A DNA stretch of 34,967 bases, from assembly GCA_964399545.1 (NCBI GenBank), contig CAYNRG010000010.1, forward strand, positions 1 through 34,967, read 5' to 3'. A program made the position numbers and the translations under genes. The notes beneath the pieces are model-generated. The model saw nothing but the letters and a program-made list of their open reading frames with translations. It had not been told where the DNA came from and made no database searches. This DNA is from CAYNRG01 sp964399545 (GTDB lineage: Bacteria; Bacillota_I; Bacilli_A; Erysipelotrichales; Erysipelotrichaceae). Below, in pieces: positions 7,434 through 16,162 of this stretch; within the stretch, counting starts at the first letter, position 1; each line of letters begins with the position of its first letter.

Positions 7434-8348
7434 ATGATAAAGGCTCCATATATATTACAAATTCAGAAGTATTCTATTCATGATGGTGGAGGAATTCGGA
7501 CAACCGTATTTTTTAAAGGCTGTCCCCTCCATTGTGCATGGTGCCATAATCCAGAGAGTATCAGCTATCAACCGGAGCTGTTATTTGAACGATCAAAATG
7601 TATTGGCTGCGAGGCTTGTGTAGAACAGTGTCCAGAACAAGCAATTCAATTGGTAGATCATATCGCTGTTACGGATGCATCACGATGCGCGCAGTGTAAA
7701 AGTTGTGAAGATCATTGTATCCGTGAAAATCGAGAAATCGTTGGAGAGACCATGGACTTAGACAAACTAATAAAGATGATAGAAAAAGATCGGGCGTTCT
7801 ACGAAACCTCGCATGGTGGAGTTACATTATCAGGTGGGGAAGTGATGAGTCAACCCATCGACTATATGTTAGAACTAGTAAAGCGATTGAAGAGAAGAGG
7901 TATTCATATTGCAGTAGACACCTGTGGTTACGCTCCGTTGGAAAATTATCAGAAGCTTCTTCCATTTGTGGATGTGTTTCTTTATGATATTAAAATGATG
8001 GATAAGGAAAAACATCAAAAATATACAGGGAAAGAAAATGCACTCATCTTGGAAAACTTAAAATGGTTATCAGATCATGGTGCGAATTTAAATATTCGAA
8101 TTCCGGTAATCAAGCCGGTCAATAGCGATATTAAGAGTATGCAGGCAATAGCTGATTTTTTGAATCAAGGGATACATGTTCCTAAAATAAATTTACTACC
8201 TTATCATAATACAGGCTCAGGGAAATATGATAAGATGGAAAAAGAATATCAAGGTAAGGAATTTGAAACTCCAAGTCATGATGAAATGCAGGAGTTAAAA
8301 AGTGTTTTTGAAAATCAAGGATTTAAGAACGTAGAAATAGGAGGCTAA
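7434..8348 (+). CDS. Glycyl radical enzyme activase for HypD (radical SAM)
   Basis: A 304-residue radical SAM activating enzyme that uses SAM and a [4Fe-4S] cluster to place the glycyl radical on HypD under anaerobic conditions. The radical SAM motif CPLHCAWC (CxxxCxxC) lies near residues 31-38. Two further ferredoxin-type Cys clusters follow (CIGCEACVEQCP and CAQCKSCEDHC), as in the activases of glycyl radical dehydratases and unlike the shorter pyruvate formate-lyase activase. SGGEVMSQP matches the SAM-contacting GGE motif. It starts 23 bases after the membrane protein gene and stops one base before the hypD ATG, so the activase is made with its target. Confidence 0.92.
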   Translation: MIKAPYILQIQKYSIHDGGGIRTTVFFKGCPLHCAWCHNPESISYQPELLFERSKCIGCEACVEQCPEQAIQLVDHIAVTDASRCAQCKSCEDHCIRENREIVGETMDLDKLIKMIEKDRAFYETSHGGVTLSGGEVMSQPIDYMLELVKRLKRRGIHIAVDTCGYAPLENYQKLLPFVDVFLYDIKMMDKEKHQKYTGKENALILENLKWLSDHGANLNIRIPVIKPVNSDIKSMQAIADFLNQGIHVPKINLLPYHNTGSGKYDKMEKEYQGKEFETPSHDEMQELKSVFENQGFKNVEIGG

Positions 8349-8349
8349 G

Positions 8350-10725
8350 ATGGAACAAAGAGGAATGAATGAGAGAATTAAGAAGCTAAGAAAACAAAGC
8401 GTTGAAACAACAGCGCATATCTTCATGGAACGAGCGGCATTAATGACAGAAGCATACCAAAAATATGAAGGTTCAGTTTCTATACCTGAGCTAAGAGCAC
8501 TATCGATGAAAGAAATTTTTTCTCGTAAAACAATAACGATTGAAGATGGAGAACTTATTGTTGGAGATAAGGGTGCAGGACCTCAATCGACACCAACTTT
8601 TCCTGAACTTTGCTGTCATACTGCAGAAGATATGAGGGTTATGAATGACCGTGACTTAATCTGCTTTAAAGTAACAGAAGAGGATATTGCATACCAAGAA
8701 AAAAATATTATCCCTTATTGGGAAAAGAGATCTATCCGTGCTAAGATTTTAGAAGCGATGACTCCAGAGTGGAAAAAAAGTTATGCAGCAGGTGTTTTTA
8801 CTGAATTTATGGAACAAAGAGGACCAGGGCATACAGTAGGATCATCTAAAATTTATGAGAAAGGCTTTTTGGATTATAAGAAGGAAATTGAAGAAGCACT
8901 AAGTAAATTAGATTTCTTAAATGATGAAAAAGCTTTTGAAAAACAAGATGAATTGAAAGCAATGAGTATTATGTGCGATGCGATTATGATCTTAGGAGAA
9001 AGGTATGCGATCTTAGCAAAAGAGATGGCTGAAGCAGAAAAAGACTCAGTAAGAAAAGAAGAGCTGCTTCAAATTGCGAAAAACTGTGAAGTTGTTCCGG
9101 CAAATAAACCAGAGACTTATTGGCAAGCAATTCAAATGTATTGGTTTGTACATCTAGGAGTGACAACTGAGTTGAACCCATGGGATGCGTTTAGCCCGGG
9201 AAGACTCGATCAGCATTTGAATCCGTTCTACCAAAAAGAGATTGCTGCGAACACATTGACATCAGATAAGGCGTTAGAATTATTAGAGTGTCTATGGATT
9301 AAATTCAATAATCAACCAGCTCCACCGAAGGTTGGAATTACTCTAAAGGAAAGTAGCACTTATACAGATTTTGCGAACATTAATACAGGAGGAATTACTC
9401 CAGATGGAGAAGATGGAGTAAATGATGTTAGTTATCTTATCTTAGATTGTATGGATGAGATGAAGTTGTTACAACCATCCTCCAATGTGCAAATTAGTAG
9501 GAAAACACCACTACACTTCTTGAAAAGAGCTTGTGAGGTTTCTCGTAAAGGATGGGGGCAACCAGCATTCTATAATACAGAAGCAATTATCCAAGAACTG
9601 TTAAACGCTGGAAAAACGCTAGAGGATGCTCGTTTCGGGGGCACAAGTGGTTGTGTTGAAACAGGGTGTTTCGGTAAGGAGGCCTATATTTTACAAGGGT
9701 ATTTTAACTTACCGAAAATTTTAGAGTTAACGCTATTTAATGGGTATGATCATAACACCAATCAACAACTAGGGTTGGAGTTAGGGTCTGCTGAAGATTT
9801 TAAGTCCTATGAAGAATTACTTGAAGCATATAAGAAGCAAGTTGAATATTTTGCAAACATTAAGGTACAAGGCTCTAATGTTATTACAAAAATTTATGCT
9901 AAATATATGCCAGCTCCATTTTTGTCGATTATTACAGATGATTGTATTTCTCGAGGAGAAGACTATAATGCAGGTGGGGCAAGATATAATACTAACTATT
10001 TACAAGGTGTTGGGATTGGTACAATTACGGATTCACTAGCTTCAATTAAGCATAATGTTTTTGATCATAAAAAATGTACTTTGAAAGAATTGACAGAAGC
10101 TTGTCGCAGTAATTTTGAAGGGTATGAGAAATTACATCATTTGTGTTTGCATAGAACACCAAAATATGGAAATGATGATGACTATGCGGATTCCATTATG
10201 AAAGAGATCTTTGAATTTTATCAAAAATTAATTACAGGACGTCCTAATATGAGGAATGGCCAATGGCGAATTAACATGTTGCCGACCACTTGTCATGTCT
10301 ATTTTGGAGAAGTGATGTTGGCAACACCAAATGGCCGACTAGCTCAAAAACCACTTTCTGAAGGGATATCTCCAGCTAAAGGGGCAGACACAAATGGTCC
10401 GACAGCAGTAGTTAAATCGGCAAGTAAGATGGATCACCTTCAGACAGGGGGTACATTATTAAACCAAAAATTTACACCATCGGTAGTAGCAGGAGAAAAA
10501 GGATTGGATCATATGGCAAATTTAGTTCGATCATACTTTAATCTAGACGGACACCATATTCAATTTAATGTAATTGATAAAGAAACATTGATCCAAGCTC
10601 AGTTACATCCAGATCAACACAGAGATTTAATTGTTCGTGTAGCTGGATATAGTGATCATTTTAGGAATTTAAGTAAAGCTTTACAAGATGAGATTATTGA
10701 GAGAACAGAACAAAGTTTTGAATAG
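8350..10725 (+). CDS. hypD: trans-4-hydroxy-L-proline dehydratase HypD (glycyl radical enzyme)
   Basis: A 791-residue glycyl radical enzyme that removes water from trans-4-hydroxy-L-proline to give pyrroline-5-carboxylate. The thiyl Cys is C435 in GCVETGCFG with E437 two residues later; the radical Gly is G766 in RVAGYS. Residues D279, S335, F341, C435, E437, Y451 and G766 all sit one position after the active-site residues I recall for C. difficile HypD (D278, S334, F340, C434, E436, Y450, G765). A constant offset over the whole protein separates it from pyruvate formate-lyase and from glycerol or propanediol dehydratases. AGGAGG precedes the start, and proC follows by 38 bases. Confidence 0.95.
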   Translation: MEQRGMNERIKKLRKQSVETTAHIFMERAALMTEAYQKYEGSVSIPELRALSMKEIFSRKTITIEDGELIVGDKGAGPQSTPTFPELCCHTAEDMRVMNDRDLICFKVTEEDIAYQEKNIIPYWEKRSIRAKILEAMTPEWKKSYAAGVFTEFMEQRGPGHTVGSSKIYEKGFLDYKKEIEEALSKLDFLNDEKAFEKQDELKAMSIMCDAIMILGERYAILAKEMAEAEKDSVRKEELLQIAKNCEVVPANKPETYWQAIQMYWFVHLGVTTELNPWDAFSPGRLDQHLNPFYQKEIAANTLTSDKALELLECLWIKFNNQPAPPKVGITLKESSTYTDFANINTGGITPDGEDGVNDVSYLILDCMDEMKLLQPSSNVQISRKTPLHFLKRACEVSRKGWGQPAFYNTEAIIQELLNAGKTLEDARFGGTSGCVETGCFGKEAYILQGYFNLPKILELTLFNGYDHNTNQQLGLELGSAEDFKSYEELLEAYKKQVEYFANIKVQGSNVITKIYAKYMPAPFLSIITDDCISRGEDYNAGGARYNTNYLQGVGIGTITDSLASIKHNVFDHKKCTLKELTEACRSNFEGYEKLHHLCLHRTPKYGNDDDYADSIMKEIFEFYQKLITGRPNMRNGQWRINMLPTTCHVYFGEVMLATPNGRLAQKPLSEGISPAKGADTNGPTAVVKSASKMDHLQTGGTLLNQKFTPSVVAGEKGLDHMANLVRSYFNLDGHHIQFNVIDKETLIQAQLHPDQHRDLIVRVAGYSDHFRNLSKALQDEIIERTEQSFE

Positions 10726-10763
10726 AAGGATATTAGAAATATAAAAAGAATGAGGGAGAGAAT

Positions 10764-11558
10764 ATGAATATAGGATTTATTGGCTGTGGTAATATGGCTA
10801 CGGCAATGATTCGAGGGATGATTTCTTCGAACGTTGTAAAAAAGGAAGAAGTGATTGCGTCGGACGTGTATGAGCCGAGCTTGATTAAGGCAAAAGAAGA
10901 ACTAGGGATAAAAATTACGCAAGATAACAAAGCGGTAGTAAAGATGAGTGATGTTGTTGTTCTTGCCATTAAGCCACAGTATTATGAAAATATTATCGAA
11001 GAGATTCAGTCTGAAGCGAATCAAGATACAATCTTTATTAGTATTGCTCCTGGAAAAACGATAGAAAGCATGGAAAAAGGGTTTAGTAGAAAAGTTAAAC
11101 TTGTGAGAACCATGCCCAATACACCAGCTATGGTGAATGAAGGAATGACTGCTTTTTGCGTCAATGGAGAAGTGACACAAGAAGAGAGTGAACAAGTTAA
11201 GGCTTTGCTAGATACTTTCGGAAAAGCAGAGCAAGTTTCAGAATCACTGATGTCTGCTGTAGTAGCGGTAAGTGGTAGTGCACCAGCCTATGTCTATCTA
11301 TTCATTGAAGCTTTAGCGGATGGTGCAGTTCGAGAAGGGATGAGTCGTACGCTTGCTTATACCTTTGCGGCTCAAACTGTGCTAGGAAGTGCAAAAATGG
11401 TTTTAGACACAAATCTTCATCCAGGGGTATTGAAAGATATGGTTTGCTCTCCTGCGGGAACAACGATTGAGGCGGTAAGTGTTTTAGAAGAAGAAGGATT
11501 TCGTCAAGCGGTGCTTAAGGCTATGAAAGCATGTGCTGATAAATCATCAGTAATGTAA
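10764..11558 (+). CDS. proC: Pyrroline-5-carboxylate reductase ProC
   Basis: A 264-residue NAD(P)H-dependent reductase that converts pyrroline-5-carboxylate to L-proline. The N-terminal Rossmann motif GFIGCGNMATAM is at residues 4-15. AIKPQ, RTMPNTPA and SGSAPAYVY are family signatures, and the C-terminal half carries CSPAGTTIEA. It lies directly after hypD and completes hydroxyproline-to-proline conversion; proline can then be used for protein or as an electron acceptor. GAGGGAGAG precedes the ATG. The operon terminator begins six bases after the stop. Confidence 0.95.
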   Translation: MNIGFIGCGNMATAMIRGMISSNVVKKEEVIASDVYEPSLIKAKEELGIKITQDNKAVVKMSDVVVLAIKPQYYENIIEEIQSEANQDTIFISIAPGKTIESMEKGFSRKVKLVRTMPNTPAMVNEGMTAFCVNGEVTQEESEQVKALLDTFGKAEQVSESLMSAVVAVSGSAPAYVYLFIEALADGAVREGMSRTLAYTFAAQTVLGSAKMVLDTNLHPGVLKDMVCSPAGTTIEAVSVLEEEGFRQAVLKAMKACADKSSVM

Positions 11559-11564
11559 AAGTGT

Positions 11565-11605
11565 AAGCAGATAAAATGAGAGTAAGGTGCATTTATCTGC
11601 TTTTT
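11565..11605 (+). terminator. Terminator of the hydroxyproline operon
   Basis: AAGCAGATAAA (11565-11575) pairs perfectly with TTTATCTGCTT (11592-11602), followed by T residues to 11605. Confidence 0.9.
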
Positions 11606-11681
11606 ATAAGCTGCTAGCGTCATAGGTAGTAAGGAATTAAAGAAAAAGTAAAAATAGGGTAGCTATAAAAGTAAATAGTAG

Positions 11682-11710
11682 TTGACTTTTCATCATAATT
11701 AAGCGATAAT
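11682..11710 (+). promoter_or_regulatory. Promoter of rplM-rpsI
   Basis: TTGACT (11682-11687), a 17-bp spacer and GATAAT (11705-11710): one mismatch to consensus in each box. The predicted start of RNA is near 11717. Confidence 0.8.
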
Positions 11711-11716
11711 GATAGT

Positions 11717-11768
11717 CGGCAACTTATGCCAAATGTAGCCCCGGAAACTACATTGGTTTAGGAGGAGA
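11717..11768 (+). ncRNA. L13-leader-like RNA upstream of rplM
   Basis: The untranslated leader contains GGCA/TGCC (11718-11730) and then a stem of CCAAATGTAG (11729-11738) with CTACATTGG (11747-11755), a GCCCCGGAAA-type loop and one bulged A, ending in the AGGAGG ribosome binding site. Position, size and the CCAAAT...GCCCCGGAAA pattern resemble the L13 leader family (Rfam RF00555 as I recall it), thought to bind L13 and limit its own synthesis. A covariance-model search would settle it. Confidence 0.65.
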
Positions 11769-11771
11769 AAT

Positions 11772-12209
11772 ATGCGTCAAACAACGATGACAAAACCTAG
11801 TGAAGTCACTCGTCAATGGTATGTGGTTGATGGAGAAGGATGTACACTGGGAAGACTTGCTACAGAGGTAGCAACAGTATTAAGAGGGAAACACAAACCA
11901 ACTTATACACCAAATGTTGATTGTGGTGACTATGTAATTATTGTCAATGCAGACAAAATTCAAGTTACTGGAGATCAAACAAACAAAAAGAATTATTACA
12001 ATCACTCACAATACCGTGGGGGATTACGTACACGTTCAACAGGAGTAATGAGAGAAAAATACACTGTTGAGTGGGTAGAAAGAGCAGTACATGGTATGCT
12101 TCCTCATACAAAATTAGGGAATGTTATGCGCAGTCACCTATTTGTATACAAAGGAGCAGAGCATCCACATGCAGCTCAACAACCTGTAGAAATGAAAATC
12201 AAAGGATAA
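11772..12209 (+). CDS. rplM: 50S ribosomal protein L13
   Basis: A 145-residue large-subunit protein. WYVVDGEGCTLGRLAT near residue 16 and the middle segment GDYVIIVNADKIQVTG are L13 signatures, and VERAVHGMLP lies near residue 97. AGGAGGAG precedes the ATG. It is followed by rpsI after a 14-base gap, the normal L13-S9 pair. In many Bacillota truA lies directly upstream; here the hydroxyproline genes lie between. Confidence 0.98.
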   Translation: MRQTTMTKPSEVTRQWYVVDGEGCTLGRLATEVATVLRGKHKPTYTPNVDCGDYVIIVNADKIQVTGDQTNKKNYYNHSQYRGGLRTRSTGVMREKYTVEWVERAVHGMLPHTKLGNVMRSHLFVYKGAEHPHAAQQPVEMKIKG

Positions 12210-12223
12210 GGAGGAGAAAGAAC

Positions 12224-12631
12224 ATGGCAGCGAAAAAGAAAACAAATGTATGTTATATCGGCACAGGACGCCGAAAATCATCTGTAGCTCGTGTCTTTAT
12301 GACTCCAGGTACAGGAAATATTGTTGTTAATGGAAAAGTGTTAGATGAATACTTACCATTAGAAACATTAAGAATGAATGTTCGTTTACCACTTGAATTA
12401 ACTGATACATCAAGTCAATTTGATATTAAAGTTAATGTAGCTGGTGGAGGATATGCAGGGCAATCAGGAGCAATCCGTCATGGAATCGCTCGTGCTTTAC
12501 TTGAAGCATCAGCAGATTACCGCCCAGCGTTGAAAGCAGCTGGATTCCTTACACGTGATTCACGTGCGAAAGAACGTAAGAAATACGGACTTAAAGGAGC
12601 TCGTCGCGCACCTCAGTTCTCTAAACGTTAG
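12224..12631 (+). CDS. rpsI: 30S ribosomal protein S9
   Basis: A 135-residue small-subunit protein ending in the basic tail GARRAPQFSKR, which reaches the P site. YIGTGRRKSSVARV near the start is the family signature. I chose ATG 12224 (MAAKKKT), which has AAGGAGGAG upstream, not the longer frame that runs back into rplM. It ends in a strong terminator. Confidence 0.98.
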   Translation: MAAKKKTNVCYIGTGRRKSSVARVFMTPGTGNIVVNGKVLDEYLPLETLRMNVRLPLELTDTSSQFDIKVNVAGGGYAGQSGAIRHGIARALLEASADYRPALKAAGFLTRDSRAKERKKYGLKGARRAPQFSKR

Positions 12632-12657
12632 TAGAGAGAATTATAAAGAACAACAGA

Positions 12658-12690
12658 AAAAACCCTTAGATTATCTGAGGGTTTTTCTTT
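12658..12690 (+). terminator. Terminator of rplM-rpsI
   Basis: A 13-bp stem (12658-12670 with 12674-12686, one G-U pair) around a 3-base loop, ending in a T-rich tract to 12690. The A-run on the other side could let it work in both directions. Confidence 0.9.
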
Positions 12691-13114
12691 ATTCAAATCT
12701 CAACTTTCTCACATGTAATTAAGTAAAAGAATAGAGGTGCCTAAATTTTTCTAGAGACATATAAATCATGAATTACTGTTGTGCAGGTTGATCATAAAGG
12801 AGTGGGTATAACGGCGAAAGAAAGGTGAGAGAAATTTTTCAAAAGTATGGTGGATAGCTTTGTGAGATATGTTGACAAAGTTTTTGATGAAGTTGTGGAA
12901 GAGACTATAGAAAATGGGCTAATATTCGGAGGTCAGTAAATAGTAATTTTACTAAGAGTCAGCAACAATGCTGACTCTTTTATTATGCAAAATTTTGTTA
13001 TAGTTGATTTGCTTTTAAGTATTACTGAAAATATAATTAATTATACTTTGCTATTTAATTGACTGTATAATTAAATTTTTAGTTGCTGATAATAAAGGTA
13101 ATATTTATAAATAT
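12691..13114. other. Gene-poor region with a possible 30-codon ORF and coding-like scraps
   Basis: No ORF of ordinary size is present on either strand. A 30-codon frame (12847-12939; begins MVDSFVRYVDKVF) lacks a well-placed ribosome binding site. Just upstream another frame reads ITVVQVDHKGVGITAKER before a stop. These look like pieces of a decayed gene, but no family is recognised. A strong terminator follows at 12954. The stretch 12990-13114 is very A+T-rich and holds nothing I can name. Confidence 0.4.
12954..12982 (+). terminator. Strong terminator after the 30-codon ORF
   Basis: AAGAGTCAGCA (12954-12964) and TGCTGACTCTT (12969-12979) form a perfect 11-bp stem with the loop ACAA and a trailing T-run. 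The A-run is too short to call it bidirectional. It implies that a transcript once ended, or still ends, here. Confidence 0.85.
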
Positions 13115-13143
13115 TTGACCTTTGCAGAATGATAGTTTAAAAT
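13115..13143 (+). promoter_or_regulatory. Candidate promoter in front of the decayed gene and mazG-like gene
   Basis: TTGACC (13115-13120), a 17-bp spacer and TAAAAT (13138-13143). A second -10-like TATAAT lies at 13154-13159. AAGGAGG follows at 13177-13183. Confidence 0.5.
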
Positions 13144-13177
13144 ATAAATAATATATAATAAAGTAGGGAAAATATAA

Positions 13178-13546
13178 GGAGGAAGAGATACAGAAGAGGA
13201 AAGAATACAGTTATCAATACAATTAGAGTTAAAGTTTGAAGTTTATGTAGTGCGGTTTAATAGTAAGAGAGTTCACCCATTCTTTGGGTATGAACCTTTG
13301 GTTGAATAAAGAAAGAGAATCTCCCTATAACATCTGTCTACTAAAGTGTTGGCAGTCGATTAATATCAAAATATTTGTTAAATTTTTAGAAGTGAGATCT
13401 GAGTTGGATATGAGGAAGTGGTTCAAGAATTATTGATATTTAGTGAACCTCATAAAGAGTTTGATCTAGGTGAAGGAAAATTACAATACATCCGTTGTGA
13501 ATGTTCAAACGCTATGGATAATGTAAAAAGTATTAAATTAGTTTAG
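13178..13546 (+). pseudogene. Decayed small protein gene, family not recognised
   Basis: Three overlapping frames each carry protein-like sequence without a complete gene. The first (13178-13309) follows a strong AAGGAGG but has no ATG, GTG or TTG near it; it contains IQLSIQLELKFEVYVVRF and ends after FFGYEPLVE. The second (13290-13436) begins MNLWLNKERESPYN. The third (13403-13546) contains EEVVQELLIFSEPHKEF and the Cys-containing IRCECSNAMD before a stop. Promoter, ribosome binding site and reading-frame shifts together suggest one gene of about 120 codons broken by small deletions and a lost start. An alternative is that some of these are chance frames. Confidence 0.4.
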
Positions 13547-13569
13547 AAAGAAGGAGAGGAAGTTTATAT

Positions 13570-13923
13570 ATGAAACAGGATATACAAAAACAATTATTAA
13601 ATGAGTTTATGGATACAAACTCAATTTCGAAGTTACAGGAATATATACGCGAAATTTTAAAAATAAGAGGAATATCAAACAATACGATTCATGAAGAAAT
13701 CATTATGTTAATGGAGGAAGTAGGAGAACTAGCTAAATCTGTAAGAAAAAATGTTGTCAATATGTCGATAGATCATAATAGAGTTGATTCATATGATACA
13801 GTTGAAAATGAGGTTGTGGATGTTCTCATCGTTTTGATAGGTATATGTAATATTCTAAATATTGACTTGCAAAATGAGTTTAAAAAGAAAGAAAGTATGA
13901 ATGTGAATAGAAAGTGGGGGTAA
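13570..13923 (+). CDS. MazG-like nucleotide pyrophosphohydrolase
   Basis: A 117-residue all-alpha protein of the MazG-like superfamily, which hydrolyses nucleoside triphosphates to monophosphates, often to clear damaged or unwanted nucleotides. The metal-binding pattern is visible: MEEVGELAKSV (EExxE) near residues 48-58, then ENEVVDVLIVL (ExxxD) near 79-89. The C-terminal KKESMNVNRKW matches the typical K-x-NxR-x-W ending. AAGGAGAGG precedes the ATG. It lies next to a decayed gene and far from other nucleotide genes, so the substrate cannot be told from context. Confidence 0.82.
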   Translation: MKQDIQKQLLNEFMDTNSISKLQEYIREILKIRGISNNTIHEEIIMLMEEVGELAKSVRKNVVNMSIDHNRVDSYDTVENEVVDVLIVLIGICNILNIDLQNEFKKKESMNVNRKWG

Positions 13924-13927
13924 CTTT

Positions 13928-14041
13928 CTTATTCTATAGAATAAGGGAATCCTGAAACTAAATTAGGGTTACGTATTTTATGATTGAAAATGAAATGAGA
14001 TTTTCTTTGAATTATAATAAGTATAAAGTAAGTTATAATTC
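13928..14041. repeat. Perfect 18-bp palindrome and a 9-bp inverted repeat
   Basis: CTTATTCTATAGAATAAG (13928-13945) is a perfect palindrome five bases after the mazG-like stop, without a T-run. GAATTATAA (14009-14017) and TTATAATTC (14033-14041) form a second dyad around a 15-base loop. The rest of 13924-14142 has no gene. They could be a weak terminator or protein-binding sites. Confidence 0.5.
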
Positions 14042-14142
14042 ATTATGGGCTGCAGGCACATCCCTATGATAAACCTAAAGCTTAATTCTAATTGTATTGA
14101 TAAGTGTATTTTTTCATAATAAAGGAATTAGATTATAACTTC

Positions 14143-16062
14143 TTATTCTGAATTTTCAATGCCGTTATAGATTAACATTTCAAAATCTTTAAAGGAATCA
14201 CAGTCTTTAATTTCTTGAATGATGGATTTGTCATTAAATATCGAGATTAAAGATTCATAGAGTTCTCTAAATGTCTTTTTATCTGCTTTATTAATCGCGA
14301 GGAGAAGGATGAGGTGAACACAATTATTGTCCCAGGAAAGTCCTTTTTTTGAAGTGATGACAGCGATACTTGTTTTTATTGCATCCATGTCCATAGAGTG
14401 AGGAATAGCGATACTTCCAAAAGCAGTTGTTGCTGCATATTCTCGTTTAAGTACTTTTTTTTCAAATCCCGAACTGACATATTTTTTTTCTTTTAAGCGC
14501 GTAGAAAGAAGTGAAATAACCTCTTCTTTATTAGAAACATTAGGGTTTGCGAAAAATAAATCTTTTTCAAAAAAAGAATGAAAATTTGATCTTAGTTTTT
14601 GATTTTTATAGCGATCCTGTAAGGATAATAATTTTTCTTGAATGAGATCGTACTGAATATTTAAGTTGAAGGGTGAAATTTGTAAAATATCAAAGGGATA
14701 CTTTTTTGAAATGGGGATAGTTGAAAGCAACAAGGAAAAATCTAAACTTTTTGCTTCTTCAATCGTTGTAATACTTCGCACAATAGTCAATTGTGAATCG
14801 AAAGTTAGAAGTAGCTGATTTAATAAATTACTTGATAAATTTCTATATGTAGGGCACAACAATACAGCTCTAATTTTTGTTTTATTTTGATTTTGACGTT
14901 CAATTTCTGCACCAATATGCAAAGCTAGAAAAGCCATTTCATCTTCATTTAAAGAAATCTGATAGCGGTCCATTAAATCTAGGCCAATATAAATAGCGAT
15001 ATCAAAGACAATCGGGCTGTTCATCTTGATAGTTTCAGCCATGGGGTTCGTAGTATATTTTTTAACCTTGGCACGGAATAATAGATTCTTCAAATGTAGC
15101 GAAAATGGTGTAGTGAAGATATCATCGGATAAATCAATCATATAAATGTGATTGACTTGTTTAACATAGAAGGTAGTTAGATCAAGGATATCTTTACCTA
15201 CAACTTTTTTTAATTCTTCTTTTGTGGTTGGGAGGGAATAGTTTACATTGGCTTTGAAAAGCATAAAAATTTCAAAGTGTTCATATTTATTTAGTTTGAT
15301 TTTGAACTCCACTTCTAATGCATTAATCAAGTCATTGATTACTCTCTTTTCTTCGATATCTTTAATGGTAAAGTAGGATTCATTGACATCTAGTTTATTC
15401 CCATTTAATTCTCTATCGATAATGATTGCAAGATGGAGAAGTAGATTTACGGCAGCAAAGTCATTTAAATAGTAGTTTTGTTTTGAAAAAGTAGATAAAA
15501 TGATATGATTCAATTTAACAACGTCAATCATATAGAAAAACTCTTTGATTTGGTTTAAATCAATATAACTAGCTTTTGATTCTTCACAGATAACGTAGCT
15601 AATCAGTTTTCGTTTACTAATCTCATTTCCGATGATGTGGAGGAAATTATTTTCGCAGATAAATTTAATGTCATAAGAGGAAAAAGTTTTATTCATTTTT
15701 GATATTAAAGATTTCAGAGTGGAATAACTAATGCAAAAATAATCACATAAATCAAATAATTCTAAATGGGGAGTGTGTTTTAAAATCAGCTGTTTAATGA
15801 TGTAAAACGATCGTTCTTCATTAGTTTGGGGTAAGGAATCGGCTGTTTGGTTGATAATTAAATTTGAAGAAACTTGGGGATTAAGTTCATAGCCATTTCG
15901 CGAAGATAAAATAATTTTTTTATTATAAAGGTTGTTGATTTCGCTAACATAATTTTTAATTGAACGTGATGAAAACTTCAATGCTGTTGCTAAAGCAGAA
16001 CTAGTTTGAGGTTGTTTTTTTTTGTGAAGATAGGATAAAAGTTCACGGTGTTGATTTTTCAT
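14143..16062 (-). CDS. LicR-type PTS-regulated transcriptional activator
   Basis: A 639-residue multidomain regulator, close to the length of B. subtilis LicR. In order: N-terminal HTH (about 1-50, SSALATALKFSSRSIKNYVS), a second DNA-binding segment, two PTS regulation domains (PRD1 about 170-275 with LLLHLAIIIDR; PRD2 about 285-395 with FLALHIGAEIERQ), an EIIB-like domain with a Cys at VLLCPT (about 400-480), and an EIIA mannitol/fructose-like domain with the phosphorylatable His in IAIPHS (about 500-639). Such proteins sense sugar through phosphorylation and activate their PTS operon. It is divergent from the IIB-IIC-IIA-GH1 operon, with GAGGAGGT before its ATG, and probably acts on the dyad at 16123-16162. 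Confidence 0.92.
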   Translation of the reverse strand: MKNQHRELLSYLHKKKQPQTSSALATALKFSSRSIKNYVSEINNLYNKKIILSSRNGYELNPQVSSNLIINQTADSLPQTNEERSFYIIKQLILKHTPHLELFDLCDYFCISYSTLKSLISKMNKTFSSYDIKFICENNFLHIIGNEISKRKLISYVICEESKASYIDLNQIKEFFYMIDVVKLNHIILSTFSKQNYYLNDFAAVNLLLHLAIIIDRELNGNKLDVNESYFTIKDIEEKRVINDLINALEVEFKIKLNKYEHFEIFMLFKANVNYSLPTTKEELKKVVGKDILDLTTFYVKQVNHIYMIDLSDDIFTTPFSLHLKNLLFRAKVKKYTTNPMAETIKMNSPIVFDIAIYIGLDLMDRYQISLNEDEMAFLALHIGAEIERQNQNKTKIRAVLLCPTYRNLSSNLLNQLLLTFDSQLTIVRSITTIEEAKSLDFSLLLSTIPISKKYPFDILQISPFNLNIQYDLIQEKLLSLQDRYKNQKLRSNFHSFFEKDLFFANPNVSNKEEVISLLSTRLKEKKYVSSGFEKKVLKREYAATTAFGSIAIPHSMDMDAIKTSIAVITSKKGLSWDNNCVHLILLLAINKADKKTFRELYESLISIFNDKSIIQEIKDCDSFKDFEMLIYNGIENSE

Positions 16063-16122
16063 TGCGACCTCCTCATTAGAATTTATGATGTCTTAATTAT
16101 AGGGGTTTTGAAAATAATAATA

Positions 16123-16162
16123 CAACTCTTAATTTTCACCGTAAAGTGAAAATCAAAAGTTG
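16123..16162. promoter_or_regulatory. Operator-like dyad for the LicR-type activator
   Basis: An interrupted 40-bp inverted repeat: CAACT (16123-16127), ATTTTCAC (16132-16139), spacer CGTAAA, GTGAAAAT (16146-16153), AGTTG (16158-16162). Both inner and outer arms are perfect, with four-base gaps on each side. Its right end overlaps the -35 box of the PTS operon, the usual place for an activator. Confidence 0.7.

Noticed and set aside
8350..10725. HypD as pyruvate formate-lyase or glycerol/propanediol dehydratase
   Set aside because: GCVETGCFG, the active-site residues at a constant offset from C. difficile HypD, and the adjacent proC fit hydroxyproline dehydratase.
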